The position numbers were made by a program, and so were the translations under genes. A stretch of DNA of 64,000 nucleotides. It comes from Butyricicoccus sp. GTDB taxonomy: Bacteria > Bacillota > Clostridia > Oscillospirales > Butyricicoccaceae. The notes below the pieces were generated by a model that worked only from the letters and a program-made list of their open reading frames with translations, was not told the origin of the DNA and did not search any database. Below are positions 25,958 through 34,474 of the stretch, one piece after another. Location: contig JAGHIZ010000024.1 of assembly GCA_017886875.1 (NCBI GenBank), positions 1 to 64,000 of the forward strand. Reading direction: 5' to 3'. The stretch's first letter is position 1. The number at the start of each line of letters is the position of its first letter.

Positions 25958-27277
25958 TCAAAAATTTAGCAAATTTTTTAAAAAGCATTTTATTTCTTCA
26001 ATTGCATATAACGGAAGATTTAATAACCATTCTTCTTTTCGATAATCTGACATTGAAGTTCTGATGCAAAGTTCTGGTTTAAATTTATCCCTATAAGTGC
26101 GTAAACTTTTAGCTTGCAGATTTTCTTTCGCCTTTACTTCAACTGGAACAATAGTTTCACCATCATCAATCACAAAATCAATTTCACATGAACCTCTATC
26201 ATTTGTATAATAATACGTGTTTAACTGTGGGATTGTAACAAGTTGTTGTATAACATATTGTTCAGTCAGTGCACCTTTAAATTCTACAAACATTTCATTG
26301 CCATCAAGCAACGTTCTTTGACTAATACCAGTCATACAACCAAGTAAACCTACATCAACAACAAACAATTTAAATGCTTTTAAATCCTCATATGCTTTAA
26401 GTGGAATATTTGGAGCATTAACTCTGCTCACTTTATGAACCAATCCGCAGTCTGACAACCACATTATAGCAGCTTCATAATCTTTTGCTCTGCTTCTCTC
26501 TCGCACTAAACCATAAATAAACTTTTTATTTTTCTTTGCAAGTTGAGATGGTATGCTATTCCACACCATGCGAATACGTGGAACAATTTCATTCGGTGCA
26601 TGTTTTGAAAAATCCTGTTCGTAAGCCGATAAAATTCTTTTTTGAATTTCTCTGACCTCATTAAAATCTTTATTTTCTGAAAAATGAAGAACTGCTTCTG
26701 GCATACCACCCACAAAATAATAATGTTTCAGTTCATCAATATATGTTTGCTTAAAAGTTGTAATCATATCAAAATCTAAACTATCTAAAAGCTGTACAAA
26801 TCTTTCTTTTCCAGTTGCCATAAGAAATTCTCTAAAAGATAAAGGATATAACTTTAAAAAGTCAACTTTTCCCACTGGAAATGACGTACCACCATGAAGT
26901 GCCAAACCAAGCAGCGAACCTGCACAAATAATATGATACTCTGGAGCATTTTCATAAAAGTATTTAAGACTTGATAAAGCCTTTGGAACTTCCTGTATTT
27001 CATCAAAAATCAAAAGTGTATCTTCGGGGTTGATTTTATGACCTGCATATATTTCAAGTCCCATAATCAAGCGGTCTGTATTTAAGTCTACTGAAAAAAG
27101 CTCTGACATACGTGAATTTGAATCAAAGTTAATATAAACAGTGTTTTTATAAGCTATTTTCCCAAATTCTTTCATAAGCCATGTTTTCCCCACTTGTCGA
27201 GCACCTTCAATAATAAGTGGTTTTCTGTATTTGCTTTCTTTCCACTTATATAGGCTTTCCATAGCAAAACGATACAT
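25958..27277 (-). CDS. AAA_14/DUF4143 ATPase
   Basis: A 439-aa protein of the common AAA ATPase plus DUF4143 family. The Walker A is GARQVGKT (about 25-32), Walker B LLIFDEIQE, followed by CAGSLLGLAL; the C-terminal half is DUF4143, with the nuclease-like EIDFVIDDGETIVPVEVKAKENL motif of PD-(D/E)XK type folds. Its function is unknown; such genes are widespread in mobile and accessory DNA and many genomes carry many copies. The ATG at 27277 follows AGGAGGT with eight bases of spacing, better than the in-frame ATG at 27313. It is monocistronic. Confidence 0.85.
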   Translation of the reverse strand: MYRFAMESLYKWKESKYRKPLIIEGARQVGKTWLMKEFGKIAYKNTVYINFDSNSRMSELFSVDLNTDRLIMGLEIYAGHKINPEDTLLIFDEIQEVPKALSSLKYFYENAPEYHIICAGSLLGLALHGGTSFPVGKVDFLKLYPLSFREFLMATGKERFVQLLDSLDFDMITTFKQTYIDELKHYYFVGGMPEAVLHFSENKDFNEVREIQKRILSAYEQDFSKHAPNEIVPRIRMVWNSIPSQLAKKNKKFIYGLVRERSRAKDYEAAIMWLSDCGLVHKVSRVNAPNIPLKAYEDLKAFKLFVVDVGLLGCMTGISQRTLLDGNEMFVEFKGALTEQYVIQQLVTIPQLNTYYYTNDRGSCEIDFVIDDGETIVPVEVKAKENLQAKSLRTYRDKFKPELCIRTSMSDYRKEEWLLNLPLYAIEEIKCFLKNLLNF

Positions 27278-27427
27278 TTGCACATACCTCCTTTGGTACT
27301 CATAGCATAACATTTTATAACATAAATTCCAACGAGTTTATATTATTATGTTACAAAATTTACAACGAGTTTAAGTTAAGCTTTGCATATCTTTTGCTAT
27401 TTTCAGTATCATATATTCTGTTTGTTT

Positions 27428-28114
27428 CTAATTATCAATAAAAAATTTAGCCAGTTTTTCAAACTGCATTATATATTTTGATTTTATATTTTCAAATATC
27501 TCGTTGGCTAATTCATCATCATAAACATAAGAAGTTAAATTTCTGTCGGTCAGAATCTTAATCCATACAGAATCATCTTCAAACATACCATATGAAAATG
27601 CTTCTCTCATGACAGGCTTTGGACCATTTATTTCAGCATAGCCCATTTCACTTAAATATTCTTTACACGCTTTCCATGCAAGCTCGGTTGTAAATTCAAA
27701 ACGCTGTATAACACCGTCTCGCATTGTATCAGATGGAGATTTATCATATTCTGCAAGTGCTTCACTTAAACGCTGGGTAGCCTTGCAGAAATTTTTTTGC
27801 TTATTAACTCTTTCCATTATTATTCCCTCTTTTTCAATGTTTTGGGTTAATGCTGGTTCTAATTTATCACTGATAACAACCAAATCAATCTTATATAATG
27901 TATCCAAATCATCAAGCTTTGCACACAAATTTGTATAATCAGAGAATGGATATTTATAAGGGTAAACAGCTATATCATAATCACTTTGCGGTCTATTATC
28001 CCCTCTTGCATGTGAGCCAAATAACACAACTTTTTGTATTTGTTTAAATTCTGATGTCACCTTAATAATCTGCTGCAAAACATAATCGTTTTTTATTTTT
28101 GACAAGTCATTCAC
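27428..28114 (-). CDS. MNT nucleotidyltransferase fused to HEPN-like (HI0074) domain
   Basis: A 228-aa fusion of the two halves of a MntA-HepT-type toxin-antitoxin pair. The N-terminal half is a minimal nucleotidyltransferase with GSHARGDNRPQSDYD, which fits GSX10DXD (Gly33-Ser34, Asp45, Asp47). The C-terminal half is the HI0074-type partner (FEFTTELAWKACKEYL...MREAF). The partner's RNase motif, usually R-x4-H in RNLTSH, reads RNLTSY here (Arg191, Tyr196), so the catalytic histidine is missing. Fused and histidine-less, the protein may be an inactive or self-neutralised toxin, or do something else. Nothing on either side completes a second toxin. Confidence 0.82.
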   Translation of the reverse strand: MNDLSKIKNDYVLQQIIKVTSEFKQIQKVVLFGSHARGDNRPQSDYDIAVYPYKYPFSDYTNLCAKLDDLDTLYKIDLVVISDKLEPALTQNIEKEGIIMERVNKQKNFCKATQRLSEALAEYDKSPSDTMRDGVIQRFEFTTELAWKACKEYLSEMGYAEINGPKPVMREAFSYGMFEDDSVWIKILTDRNLTSYVYDDELANEIFENIKSKYIMQFEKLAKFFIDN

Positions 28115-28393
28115 CCCATTTCAACAATATTTATTATATCAAATATTTTACGAATACAAAATCATTCATGTATTGATTTTTCCATAAAATTCCCTTATAT
28201 AGTGGCATATTTTTTCATTTTCTTTTTTAAAAACATCAAAAACATGCTCTGATCATGCAATATAGCGTGTTTATAGCCATTTTTCAATAAGTGAATTTAC
28301 GAAGCTTTTTTATGTATTTTTTTCACTATAAGCCATTATCTTTTGATTAGCATATAACATTTAGATAATAAATTCAAGGAGGTAATATCTAAA

Positions 28394-29650
28394 ATGGATA
28401 TTAAATCAAACATTAAAACAGCTTTAAAAGAACTAAATTATTCTGACAGAAACAAGCAACAGATAAAGGCTATCAAATCATTATCAGATGGCAATGATAC
28501 TTTTATTATAGCGGGCACTGGTTTTGGTAAAACAGCAATCTATACCACAGCGGGTTATATGGCTAAGGACAAGCTCACACTTGTTATAGAACCTCTGTTA
28601 GCACTGATGCATAACCAAGTTGATACACTGCAAAAGCGTGGAGTTAAAGCTGATTATATAGACCATACACGCAAGGATACTGATGATATTATAAAGCAGG
28701 CTGTAAAAGGCAAACTGAACTTTCTATATGTATCCGCTGAGCGTTTACAATCCAAATTATTTATAAAGCAGATTATAAAGGCTGATATAGGAATGATTGT
28801 TATAGACGAATGTCATTGCATAACACAATACGGTTATACATTTCGTGATGCTTATCTTAAAATAGGTGATTTCATAGCCAAACTAAATAATAGACCTGTT
28901 ATCTGTGCATGTTCGGCAACGGTGAGCAAAAAAGATATAAACACAATCACTGATTTACTTGATATGCAGCAGCCTAATATAATAAAATGCAATCTTAAGC
29001 GTAATAATCTTATACTTATAAAGAAAGATGCTACATACGAGCACAAAAGCAGAGAAAAACAAGAAATACACCGCATAGAGATACTCAAAAAACAAATAAA
29101 GAAATATCATTCTGATGGTTCGGTTATTATATATTGTTTGACAAGAAATACAGTAGACTTTTTATTTGACATACTAGAAGAAAAGTATCCTAATCAAGTG
29201 GTGCGAAGTCATTCTGGCATTGAACCAGTTAAATTAAAAAATCAAATGGAAATGGACTTTTTAACCGGTAAAAAGAAAATTATGATTGCAACTTCCACCT
29301 TTAGTATGGGCATTGATGTGCCAGATATTGAACTTGTAGTGCATTATAACTCACCTATCAGCATGACCGATTATATTCAGCAGATTGGCAGAGCGGGACG
29401 TGATTGCAGAACTGCTCACTGTGTGCTTATGTATAACAAATCTGATGATGAAATAGTAAACGCCCTTAAAAAGAATAATCAGTTTAAAGATGCAAAGAAA
29501 ATTATAAATAAGCAATATAAAGAGGTAAAAGCATTTATAAACAGCACTAATTGTATGAATATTGATATTCTAGAATACCAAGGCGAAGAACAAACAAATG
29601 TATGTAAAAAATGCACATGCTGTGCAAGAAATAGACGAGGTAAAAGATAA
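28394..29650 (+). CDS. Short RecQ-like SF2 helicase (copy A)
   Basis: A 418-aa helicase consisting of the two RecA-like domains of RecQ and little else. Motifs: GTGFGKT (Walker A, about 41-47), DECHCITQYG (Walker B), ACSATV (motif III), TSTFSMGIDVPD and QQIGRAGRD (motif VI). The wing and HRDC domains of full RecQ are absent; the C-terminus ends in a cysteine cluster CKKCTCCAR that could bind zinc. GGAGG lies before the ATG. Its stop overlaps the next gene by one base (TAATG). Size and C-terminus match the helicase at 54372-55625, so both probably belong to one mobile-element family. Confidence 0.85.
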   Translation: MDIKSNIKTALKELNYSDRNKQQIKAIKSLSDGNDTFIIAGTGFGKTAIYTTAGYMAKDKLTLVIEPLLALMHNQVDTLQKRGVKADYIDHTRKDTDDIIKQAVKGKLNFLYVSAERLQSKLFIKQIIKADIGMIVIDECHCITQYGYTFRDAYLKIGDFIAKLNNRPVICACSATVSKKDINTITDLLDMQQPNIIKCNLKRNNLILIKKDATYEHKSREKQEIHRIEILKKQIKKYHSDGSVIIYCLTRNTVDFLFDILEEKYPNQVVRSHSGIEPVKLKNQMEMDFLTGKKKIMIATSTFSMGIDVPDIELVVHYNSPISMTDYIQQIGRAGRDCRTAHCVLMYNKSDDEIVNALKKNNQFKDAKKIINKQYKEVKAFINSTNCMNIDILEYQGEEQTNVCKKCTCCARNRRGKR

Positions 29651-30582
29651 TGAATACAGGAATACACACATTTTCACTACGCATTAAAAGCAGTTATTCA
29701 GATATAAAGAACATTCTTCAAAAAAACGAGTATACAACCATGAATAAAGATAAATATCTTTTTAACAAGTTACATTGTATAACCAAATATAAAAAATATG
29801 GTGTTGAAATACTATTAAATCAGTCTTATAATCGCCCTAGCTTTATAACTGTAATAGTAAACCCTTCTTCCCTGCTTGCTGATGAATATAGACCTACTGA
29901 TTTATTTAAAGCTGATAATAAGAAAACCGTAAAACTCTTAAAACAGAAATTATATTCCATTTTGAAAGCGATTGGTATTAACGTTAAAAAGGCTGATATA
30001 AGCCTATCCAGATGTGATTTAACAAAAGATATGTATTTACCCACCTATGCTGACATACCATTCATGCTTAAAGTATTTCAGAAGTCATATGTAACAGATA
30101 AACGCCTTAAAGTAGATATACAGAAACATTCATGGACTATAAAAAATAAAAGCAGAGCGTTTTGTGTATATAACAAGACATATGAGCTTAAAAAACGACA
30201 TGAGATTGATATTTCGGATAATATACTTCGTTTAGAGCTTAGGTTATCCCGAAAATCTATGCCAAAAAAATATAAAAGTAAATCATGGACAGATGAGCTT
30301 TTTAAACTATATGCTGACCATAATAAACTGATAGATAGCTTTATTCGTAAGATTCATCAGGATTTCGAGCGGGTTGTAAGCTATGATGAGGCTATCCAAA
30401 TTATAGACGGCTCAAAATACAGACAGAAAACAAAAAATCAGCTAAAAAAGATAATAAAAAAGGCAAGCACCTGCAATAGTTTAGCAGATGCTCGCAAAAA
30501 ATGTGAAATTAGAAAAGATAAGTTTATTAAATTGTTAGATAAGTTTAGTGAAATGGGCATTTGTGCCATTACAAAAGATTAA
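29650..30582 (+). CDS. Unrecognised 310-aa protein, possible replication initiator
   Basis: I do not recognise this protein with certainty. It is basic (many Lys), has the strings LSRCDLTKDMYLPT near 120 and LRLELRLSRKSMPKK near 200, and a helical, lysine-rich C-terminus. These two strings loosely recall rolling-circle replication proteins of the phage gene II/X type, but the HUH histidine motif and catalytic tyrosine are not obvious. Translational coupling to the RecQ-like helicase (TAATG overlap) fits a replication pair, since rolling-circle initiators need a helicase. Two small DNA-binding genes follow. The replication role is inference. Confidence 0.6.
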   Translation: MNTGIHTFSLRIKSSYSDIKNILQKNEYTTMNKDKYLFNKLHCITKYKKYGVEILLNQSYNRPSFITVIVNPSSLLADEYRPTDLFKADNKKTVKLLKQKLYSILKAIGINVKKADISLSRCDLTKDMYLPTYADIPFMLKVFQKSYVTDKRLKVDIQKHSWTIKNKSRAFCVYNKTYELKKRHEIDISDNILRLELRLSRKSMPKKYKSKSWTDELFKLYADHNKLIDSFIRKIHQDFERVVSYDEAIQIIDGSKYRQKTKNQLKKIIKKASTCNSLADARKKCEIRKDKFIKLLDKFSEMGICAITKD

Positions 30583-30620
30583 ATAAATACACTTTTTAAA
30601 ATGAATTATATAACATTAAG

Positions 30621-30665
30621 ATAAGGAAGCGTGAAATAAAGTGTACCACATTTCCTTATTTTTAT
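30621..30665 (+). terminator. Weak hairpin after the 310-aa gene
   Basis: TAAGGAA pairs with TTCCTTA around a long loop holding GTG/CAC pairs, followed by five T. It could be a terminator or part of an origin-type structure. Confidence 0.35.
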
Positions 30666-30670
30666 AAAAT

Positions 30671-30690
30671 TTAATTCACCTTAATTCACG
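30671..30690 (+). repeat. Two tandem 10-bp repeats
   Basis: TTAATTCACC followed directly by TTAATTCACG, 17 bases before the next start codon. It could be a binding site for one of the small DNA-binding proteins downstream. Confidence 0.45.
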
Positions 30691-30707
30691 ATAAGGAGTG
30701 ATATTTA

Positions 30708-30965
30708 ATGAAATATCTTAATTATAATGATATGAAAAAAGACTTTTATACTATTGATGATGTCTGTTACTTATTTGAAATGGACAAGCGAGAGCTAAAA
30801 TCATACTCCGACCGTTATAATATTGTGCCTAAACAAAACCAGTATGGAAACTGGGGCTTTAGTAAGATATACGTTCGTAAACTACATAATTTTATCTATA
30901 AAGAGCAAAAGAACAATAATTCATCTTTTAATAAATCTGAAAGGAAGTCTGACCCATGGGCATAA
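30708..30965 (+). CDS. Small putative DNA-binding protein (winged-helix/MerR-like)
   Basis: An 85-aa protein with TIDDVCYLFEMDKRELKSYSDRYNIVPKQNQYGNWGF, which has the shape of an excisionase or MerR-type winged helix: a two-helix HTH, then a turn with aromatic and glycine residues. The tail is polar (KNNNSSFNKSERKS). AAGGAGTG precedes the ATG. The end overlaps the next small gene by ten bases. In mobile elements such proteins act as recombination directionality or copy-control factors; the role is inferred from fold and context. Confidence 0.6.
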   Translation: MKYLNYNDMKKDFYTIDDVCYLFEMDKRELKSYSDRYNIVPKQNQYGNWGFSKIYVRKLHNFIYKEQKNNNSSFNKSERKSDPWA

Positions 30966-31132
30966 GTGAAATACTAACTGTAAAAGAAGTTGCAAAACTT
31001 CTAAAAACAACCTGTCAACAAGTTCGCAAAATGATTGCGAATGGTGAACTCTCGGCTGTAAAAGTCGGTCGAGAATGGCGTATCCCGCTCGAATGTGTTA
31101 AAGAGTTTTTAGCTGAACAACTTTTTGAGTAA
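30956..31132 (+). CDS. Excisionase-family (HTH_17) DNA-binding protein, 58 aa
   Basis: A 58-aa protein covering a complete HTH_17 domain: LTVKEVAKLLKTTCQQVRKMIANGEL, then AVKVGREWRIPLECVKEFL. This is the standard excisionase/helix-turn-helix pattern with the VGREWRIP wing. AAGGAAGT is upstream. It is the last gene of the cassette and stops only 45 bases before the terminal CRISPR repeat. The tyrosine integrase of the window is 25 kb away, so if this is an Xis its integrase is not next to it. Confidence 0.85.
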   Translation: MGISEILTVKEVAKLLKTTCQQVRKMIANGELSAVKVGREWRIPLECVKEFLAEQLFE

Positions 31133-31177
31133 TTTCGGTTAAAAACATATTTTAATGTGTACAAATTAATTCTGGCA

Positions 31178-32609
31178 GGATCACCCCCGCGTGTGCGGGG
31201 AAAACTTCTGTAAATAATTATTATTGTTTTAGGTTATGGGATTATCCCCGCATGTGCGGGGAAAACGTAGCTCTTGCAGGTGCTATTATTGCCCTTGCGG
31301 GATCACCCCCGCATGTGCGGGGAAAACGAATTTACTATTTCTTCTTCACATTCTTGCAAGGGATCACCCCAGCATATGCGGGGAAAACTAAAGCTCTAAT
31401 TTGCTTATCTATCATTTTGTCGGGATCACCCCCGCATGTGCGGGGAAAACGTATCTAAGTCCGAGCCAGTGAGGTTTTCAGGGGGATCACCCCCGCATGT
31501 GCGGGGAAAACCTTTCAAGATAACCCACGTTGGAAACCCAATAGGGATCACCCCCGCATGTGCGGGGAAAACATATGTTAATTTTATCTATTGCACGTTT
31601 TCGAGGGATCACCCCCGCGTGTGCGGGGAAAACTGAGCTTTCACAATTTCAAGCACAGCCTTAAAGGGATCACCCCCGCGTGTGCGGGGAAAACAATTTT
31701 AAGCCATCTACAATATAAATCATGTCGGGATCACCCCCGCGTGTGCGGGGAAAACGGCTATCGTTGTTATATGACTACATTTACAGCGGGATCACCCCCG
31801 CGTGTGCGGGGAAAACAATTTTAAGCCATCTACAATATAAATCATGTCGGGATCACCCCCGCGTGTGCGGGGAAAACTTTTGAGATATCGCTTTTGATTG
31901 TTTCGGTTAGGGATCACCCCCGCGTGTGCGGGGAAAACTTTTCTATGGACGTGAAGTGTGATAGTGTGCAGGGATCACCCCCGCGTGTGCGGGGAAAACA
32001 AGATGTACCGCATAAAAGAAGTTGCTCAAGAGGGATCACCCCCGCGTGTGCGGGGAAAACGAATTCTTCTGTAAGTGGATTAAAATACTTGAGGGATCAC
32101 CCCCGCGTGTGCGGGGAAAACTGCAACGCAAAGCCGAAAAAGATGGCTATACAGGGATCACCCCCGCGTGTGCGGGGAAAACACTCTTGTAGTCTTAGTT
32201 ATGATAGTTGCACCGGGATCACCCCCGCGTGTGCGGGGAAAACTTTATATTCGGGAACACCCGGAAGTGGTAAAAGGGATCACCCCCGCGTGTGCGGGGA
32301 AAACGGTTGACAGGGTGGTGTGAGTATGGCTGATATGGGATCACCCCCGCGTGTGCGGGGAAAACAAAGATACGATAGAATTAGAATTTTTATATCAGGG
32401 ATCACCCCCGCGTGTGCGGGGAAAACGATAACAAGGCAAGAGCCGAGTATTTACACTGGGGATCACCCCCGCGTGTGCGGGGAAAACTTTGTGCCTTTGC
32501 CTTTGACGGTTTTGGTTCTGGGATCACCCCCGCGTGTGCGGGGAAAACTTGAAGGCAATGCATCAAACAGAGTGCAGAGAGGGATCACCCCCGCGTGTGC
32601 GGGGAAAAC
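31178..32609 (-). CRISPR. Type I-E CRISPR array, 24 repeats and 23 spacers
   Basis: 28-base repeats with the G/C stem CCCCGC/GCGGGG, spaced 61 bases apart (one interval of 62, between repeats 4 and 5). Starts run from 31178 to 32582. In crRNA orientation (minus strand) the repeat begins GTTTTCCCCGCACACG and ends GTGATCC, as in type I-E. One extra C follows the repeat at all 23 spacer junctions, so a 29-base repeat with 32-base spacers is an equal description. Cas2 ends next to 32609, so the newest repeat is on the right and the oldest on the left. Repeats 2-7 carry A in place of G at base 14; repeats 2 and 4 have more changes. Spacers 9 and 11 are identical. Confidence 0.98.
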
Positions 32610-32650
32610 ACTTAAAAATGTTTAGAAAACTCTAGCTTTTTATGCTATTA
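32610..32650 (-). promoter_or_regulatory. CRISPR leader, only 41 bases
   Basis: The complete gap between the cas2-exonuclease stop and the first repeat, A+T-rich. No convincing -35/-10 pair lies inside it. The array promoter and integration signals must therefore overlap the 3' end of cas2, or the array is read through from the cas operon. Confidence 0.6.
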
Positions 32651-33526
32651 TCAAATTTCCTTTAACTTTTTATAGATCCCATATGTCAAGTAACAATCCT
32701 TTATTGCACGGTGACAACAAGATATGTCCATAGAAAAATATTCTGCAACCGACTCTAATGTATGGCTTTGTAAATTCTTTAATTTCTGCCTTGCTATTAC
32801 TAAGGTGTCTATGCATTGATTATTTAAAATCGGCAAACTAGCTCTTTTACAACTTGATTTCAAAAAACTTAAATCAAATGCGGCATGATGGCATAATATA
32901 ACATCTTTTTGCACAAAATCAATAAGTTCTTTAAGTGCAATCGTTAACTCTACACCTTTTTCTTGTAAATCACTATCTTTTATTCCTGTCATCTTAGTAA
33001 TTGGTGGTGAAATTGATATAGGTATTTTTATAAATGTTTGAAATTCATCTAAAATATTATCATCTTTAATCTTTAATGCACCAATTTCTATAATATAATC
33101 TTTAGAATGTGATAAACCAGTGGTTTCAATGTCTATCACTGTCATATCTCCATTTATTCGAGATTTTTTGGCGTTGATTTTACAAACTTTTTGTCTGATT
33201 GCAGCCTTACTAACACCAGTTATTTGTTCTGAAACTTCTAAATCATGAACAATATTTGATGGTCTACGCATTAGTTTTATACCATCATAATCCACTATAT
33301 CCCATGATGTATTGTGTACTCTAAACTCTAGCTTTTGCTCACATGCTGCAGGATAAACCATTGTAGCTTGTCCATTTTTTACATTTTCACAAATTCTAGT
33401 CCATATTTCCTCTCTTACACGAGCTGACACCCTACCTACATAAACACCAGTATTTATTTCAAATAACCATTTTGATAAATCACCTCTGAGTTTTGGTGGG
33501 CAATCAGTTAGCGAGATTATAATCAT
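32651..33526 (-). CDS. cas2: CRISPR integration protein Cas2 fused to DEDDh (DnaQ-like) exonuclease
   Basis: A 291-aa two-domain protein. Residues 1-95 are a type I-E Cas2 (MIIISLTDCPPKLRGDLSKWLFEI, GVYVGRVSARVREEIW). After a linker, residues 125-291 form a DnaQ-like 3'-5' exonuclease with all five DEDDh residues: Asp132, Glu134 (DIETTG), Asp218 (HHAAFD), His272 and Asp277 (HRAIKD). In Streptococcus thermophilus I-E, such a fusion is known to trim prespacers for Cas1-Cas2 integration. The start overlaps the cas1 stop by four bases (ATGA). Confidence 0.96.
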   Translation of the reverse strand: MIIISLTDCPPKLRGDLSKWLFEINTGVYVGRVSARVREEIWTRICENVKNGQATMVYPAACEQKLEFRVHNTSWDIVDYDGIKLMRRPSNIVHDLEVSEQITGVSKAAIRQKVCKINAKKSRINGDMTVIDIETTGLSHSKDYIIEIGALKIKDDNILDEFQTFIKIPISISPPITKMTGIKDSDLQEKGVELTIALKELIDFVQKDVILCHHAAFDLSFLKSSCKRASLPILNNQCIDTLVIARQKLKNLQSHTLESVAEYFSMDISCCHRAIKDCYLTYGIYKKLKEI

Positions 33527-34470
33527 ATTTCAGCACCCATTTCATCGCCATAATTATGTCCATTAGATATAATTCCATCTTTAGTATCCCATAAATATGT
33601 AACATCAACTTCAGGTTGTTCATCACCTTCATCTGATAAAAGATAACGAATATCCTTTACCATTCTTTCAAGCAATTTCATAGATGCCATTTTATCTCTC
33701 ACTTTTCGTCTTACAACACTAGGAAGATCAGTAGGTGCTTGCGAAGCAACTTCAAATGCTATTGGTATTGTAATTTCAGCCTTATATAAATCTGCAATAT
33801 CATATACAAACGAGCGTTCATGTCCTACATGAATGAAACCTAGTCCCGCTGAACAGCCTAATGCCATTATAACAGCATGAGCTAAACCATATAAACAAGC
33901 ATGCCCTGCTGAAAGTGCTTGATTTACTAAATCACTAGACTCAAAATCATCAGGATCATATTCTCTGCCATTCCATGTGATATTCCACTCTTCTGCTGCC
34001 GTACGATAAATCTTTCTAACTCTACTTCCCTCTCTGCCTCTTAATTGCTGGGTTGTAAGATTAGATACATCTTCATCTGGAAAACGCAGCTGATACATTT
34101 TCCGTACAACAATCAAATGCAATCTTTTATTACTGACAAATTCAGCCTGTTTCATAAGTAAATGAGCACGATGTGTTAATGGTCTACCACTGGCATAAAA
34201 TCTTACACCATGCTCACCTACCCATACAATTCCTACTCCTGCATCACCTATAAGCTCTACCGCACGATGAGTTACCGTTGTGCCTGGACCTAATAATAAA
34301 ACCGTAATAGCCGCCGCTGGAATTCTAACTGTTCCTTTTTCATCTCTTACTAATATCGCACTATCTTCACGAGTTAAATTACAATGCTCTAAATATAGAA
34401 ATGTTAAACGATCTGAAATTTGAGGTAATGCCTGTATTGAAGGACGCTCAATACCAGCTATTTCAGCCAT
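33523..34470 (-). CDS. cas1: CRISPR integrase Cas1 (type I-E)
   Basis: Integrase that, with Cas2, inserts new spacers at the leader end. The 315-aa protein keeps the metal-binding triad Glu147 (GREGSR), His214 (GFIHVGH) and Asp227 (FVYDIAD), in the spacing of Escherichia coli Cas1 (Glu141, His208, Asp221). The start at 34470 has a GGGGGTAA site; an in-frame ATG at 34491 overlaps cas6e. The gap to cas6e is four bases. Catalytic residues are complete, so adaptation should work. Confidence 0.97.
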   Translation of the reverse strand: MAEIAGIERPSIQALPQISDRLTFLYLEHCNLTREDSAILVRDEKGTVRIPAAAITVLLLGPGTTVTHRAVELIGDAGVGIVWVGEHGVRFYASGRPLTHRAHLLMKQAEFVSNKRLHLIVVRKMYQLRFPDEDVSNLTTQQLRGREGSRVRKIYRTAAEEWNITWNGREYDPDDFESSDLVNQALSAGHACLYGLAHAVIMALGCSAGLGFIHVGHERSFVYDIADLYKAEITIPIAFEVASQAPTDLPSVVRRKVRDKMASMKLLERMVKDIRYLLSDEGDEQPEVDVTYLWDTKDGIISNGHNYGDEMGAEI

Positions 34471-34474
34471 AAAA

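Noticed and set aside
31252..32625. Plus-strand open frames across the CRISPR array (GSPPRVRGK, GITPACAGKT repeats)
   Set aside because: They are translations of the palindromic repeats and spacers; no ribosome sites or protein logic.
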